From Verrucomicrobiia bacterium (GTDB lineage Bacteria; Verrucomicrobiota; Verrucomicrobiia; Limisphaerales; JADLHS01), in assembly GCA_023953615.1 (NCBI GenBank), contig JAMLJH010000001.1, positions 1,281,360 through 1,345,359 of the forward strand: DNA of 64,000 nucleotides, written 5' to 3'. Within the stretch, counting starts at the first letter, position 1. Every line of letters begins with the position of its first letter. Below, in pieces: positions 62,833 through 64,000 of this stretch. The position numbers and the translations under genes are program-made. A model generated the notes under the pieces. That model saw nothing but the letters and a program-made list of their open reading frames with translations, searched no databases and had not been told where the DNA came from.

Positions 62833-63921
62833 ATGGAATTGTTCTACAAAATTTTGAAAACGGCCGTGGATGGCCATGCCTCGGACGTGCATCTCAAAAT
62901 TGGCGCGCCGGTGATTTTTCGGATCAATCGGGAATTGATTGCGATTGAATGTCCCAATCCCTCGGAAGAATGGATGAACCAGGTGGTGGCCACCATCGCG
63001 CCGGCGCACCTGAAAAAGAAATTGGAAGAGGAGCGGGAGGCAGACTTCTCCTATTTCGTGCCGGACGTGGGCCGCTTCCGCACCAACCTGTTCCAGCAAC
63101 GGGGCCAGTGGTGTCTGGCCATGCGTTACGTCAAAACGCAGGTGCCGAGCTTCGAGGAACTTGGTTTGCTGCCGCAGCTCAAGCAGATCGCGGAATCGCC
63201 GCGCGGCATTGTGCTCGTCGCCGGCGCCACCGGCAGCGGCAAGTCCACCACGCTGGCGGCCATGATCGAGCACATCAACAGCAATTTCAAACGCCATATC
63301 GTCACGCTCGAAGACCCGATTGAATTTGTCTTTGAAGACAACCAATCCGTGATCGAACAGCGCGAGGTGGGGCTTGATACGCTTTCCTTCAACCACGCGC
63401 TCAAGCACGTGCTGCGGCAGGACCCGGACATCATCATGATCGGGGAAATGCGTGATAGCACCAGCTTCTCCGCCGCGATGAGCGCCGCCGATACTGGTCA
63501 CCTGGTGCTTTCGACGTTACACACCACCAACGCGCCGCAATCCGTCACGCGCGTGCTGGATTTCTTTGAAGCTGGCGAACGCGAACAAATCCGTCGCCAA
63601 CTCGCCGGCACCTTTCAGGCGGTGATTTGCCAACGCATGGTGCCGACCATCGCGGGTCGCATGACTCCCGCGTTGGAAATCATGATCAACACGCCCACGA
63701 TCAAGAAATTGATCGAGGAAAATCGCCTCGATAAATTGGGCGCCGCCATCGAAACCGGCACTGACGACGGGATGCTGAATTTCAATCAATCCCTGTTCCA
63801 GCTCGTCAAGGACGGGATTGTTTCCGAAAAGGAAGCGCTGGCCAAAGCCTCGAATCCGCAGGCGTTGGAAATGAATTTCAAGGGCATCTTCCTCGACGAA
63901 GGCCGCCGCATTCTGGGTTAA
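62833..63921 (+). CDS. pilT: type IV pilus retraction ATPase PilT
   Basis: 362 residues. Walker A 'GATGSGKSTT' (131-140), the Asp box 'LEDPIEFVF' (159-167), Walker B 'DIIMIGEMRD' (199-208) and the His box 'TGHLVLSTLHTTNA' (221-234) are all intact. The C-terminal AIRNLIRE-like region appears as 'TPTIKKLIEENR', a relaxed form. PilT hexamers depolymerise type IV pili for twitching and DNA uptake. PilT-like paralogues (PilU) share most motifs. ATG 62833 is used. Confidence 0.93.
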   Translation: MELFYKILKTAVDGHASDVHLKIGAPVIFRINRELIAIECPNPSEEWMNQVVATIAPAHLKKKLEEEREADFSYFVPDVGRFRTNLFQQRGQWCLAMRYVKTQVPSFEELGLLPQLKQIAESPRGIVLVAGATGSGKSTTLAAMIEHINSNFKRHIVTLEDPIEFVFEDNQSVIEQREVGLDTLSFNHALKHVLRQDPDIIMIGEMRDSTSFSAAMSAADTGHLVLSTLHTTNAPQSVTRVLDFFEAGEREQIRRQLAGTFQAVICQRMVPTIAGRMTPALEIMINTPTIKKLIEENRLDKLGAAIETGTDDGMLNFNQSLFQLVKDGIVSEKEALAKASNPQALEMNFKGIFLDEGRRILG

Positions 63922-63979
63922 GCTTTGAATCTTTGCCTGGACAAAATGACATTTTCGTAATGTCCGCGCTGCCGATTGT

Positions 63980-64000
63980 ATGACTGAACAAATCGTTATC
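63980..64000 (+). CDS. possible start of the next gene (partial)
   Basis: ATG 63980 opens a frame of seven codons to the window edge (MTEQIVI). It is only suggested by position 58 bp after pilT, and by lack of any other start. The product cannot be judged. Confidence 0.25.

Overview
The window is GC-rich, densely coded bacterial chromosome with an LPS-producing, Gram-negative envelope (kdsB for Kdo, an MsbA-like exporter, a Wza-like outer-membrane export lipoprotein, outer-membrane beta-barrel, AsmA-like protein). It points to the Verrucomicrobiota, probably the Limisphaerales/Pedosphaera side. The reasons are a 51-residue 'small basic protein' of the type known from Chlamydiae/Verrucomicrobia, a kdsB-pyrG pair as in chlamydiae, DUF4340 plus Gld-type ABC genes, and dispersed composite palindromic repeats. 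Lineage is inference; no rRNA gene is present.

Layout. 1-2.8 kb: end of a beta-hydroxyacid dehydrogenase, infC, a DUF2851 gene. 2.9-12.4 kb: an HtrA-type protease, then a tight operon of Gld-like ABC ATPase, permease, GldG-like protein, DUF4340 protein and a large AsmA-like protein. 12.5-17.4 kb: recA, LysE exporter, hisF, a nucleotidyltransferase-fold gene with a small overlapping partner, acylphosphatase, metallophosphoesterase. 17.4-32.4 kb: a surface-glycan cluster. A + strand arm (ELM1-like, GT4, GT11 fucosyltransferase, DUF268, GT10) meets a - strand arm (methyltransferase, SGNH-like, two glycosyltransferases including GT25, second GT10, two FkbM methyltransferases) with directly abutting stop codons. 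It is followed by an O-methyltransferase bracketed by inverted composite palindromes, a second SGNH-like paralogue and an MsbA-like ABC transporter.

32.5-44.6 kb: two secreted proteins, kdsB-pyrG, then an accessory island (small ORF, DNA methyltransferase fused to an Mrr-like nuclease domain, HigBA-type toxin-antitoxin, 111-bp inverted-repeat element), then folC, a PAP2 phosphatase, a repeat-rich gap, tRNA-Tyr and purH. 44.7-49.3 kb: exopolysaccharide export genes on the - strand (beta-barrel, then an intrinsic terminator, then BY-kinase, Wza-like lipoprotein and FHA membrane protein). 49.5-54.6 kb: LysM lipoprotein, membrane protein, folD, SH3 protein, pseudouridine synthase, small basic protein.

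54.7-58.6 kb: the least familiar locus. A secreted 671-residue protein with a C-terminal His-Gly/Cys arrangement reminiscent of clan CD (caspase-like) peptidases is followed by two tandem paralogous membrane-anchored proteins and a chimeric decayed third copy. 59-64 kb: Lrp-type regulator with an aminotransferase, a beta-CASP metallo-hydrolase, and a small PilZ-like gene with a PilT ATPase.

Functional themes are envelope glycan synthesis and export, type IV pilus or gliding-related machinery, ordinary housekeeping genes, and one horizontally acquired-looking restriction/toxin island.
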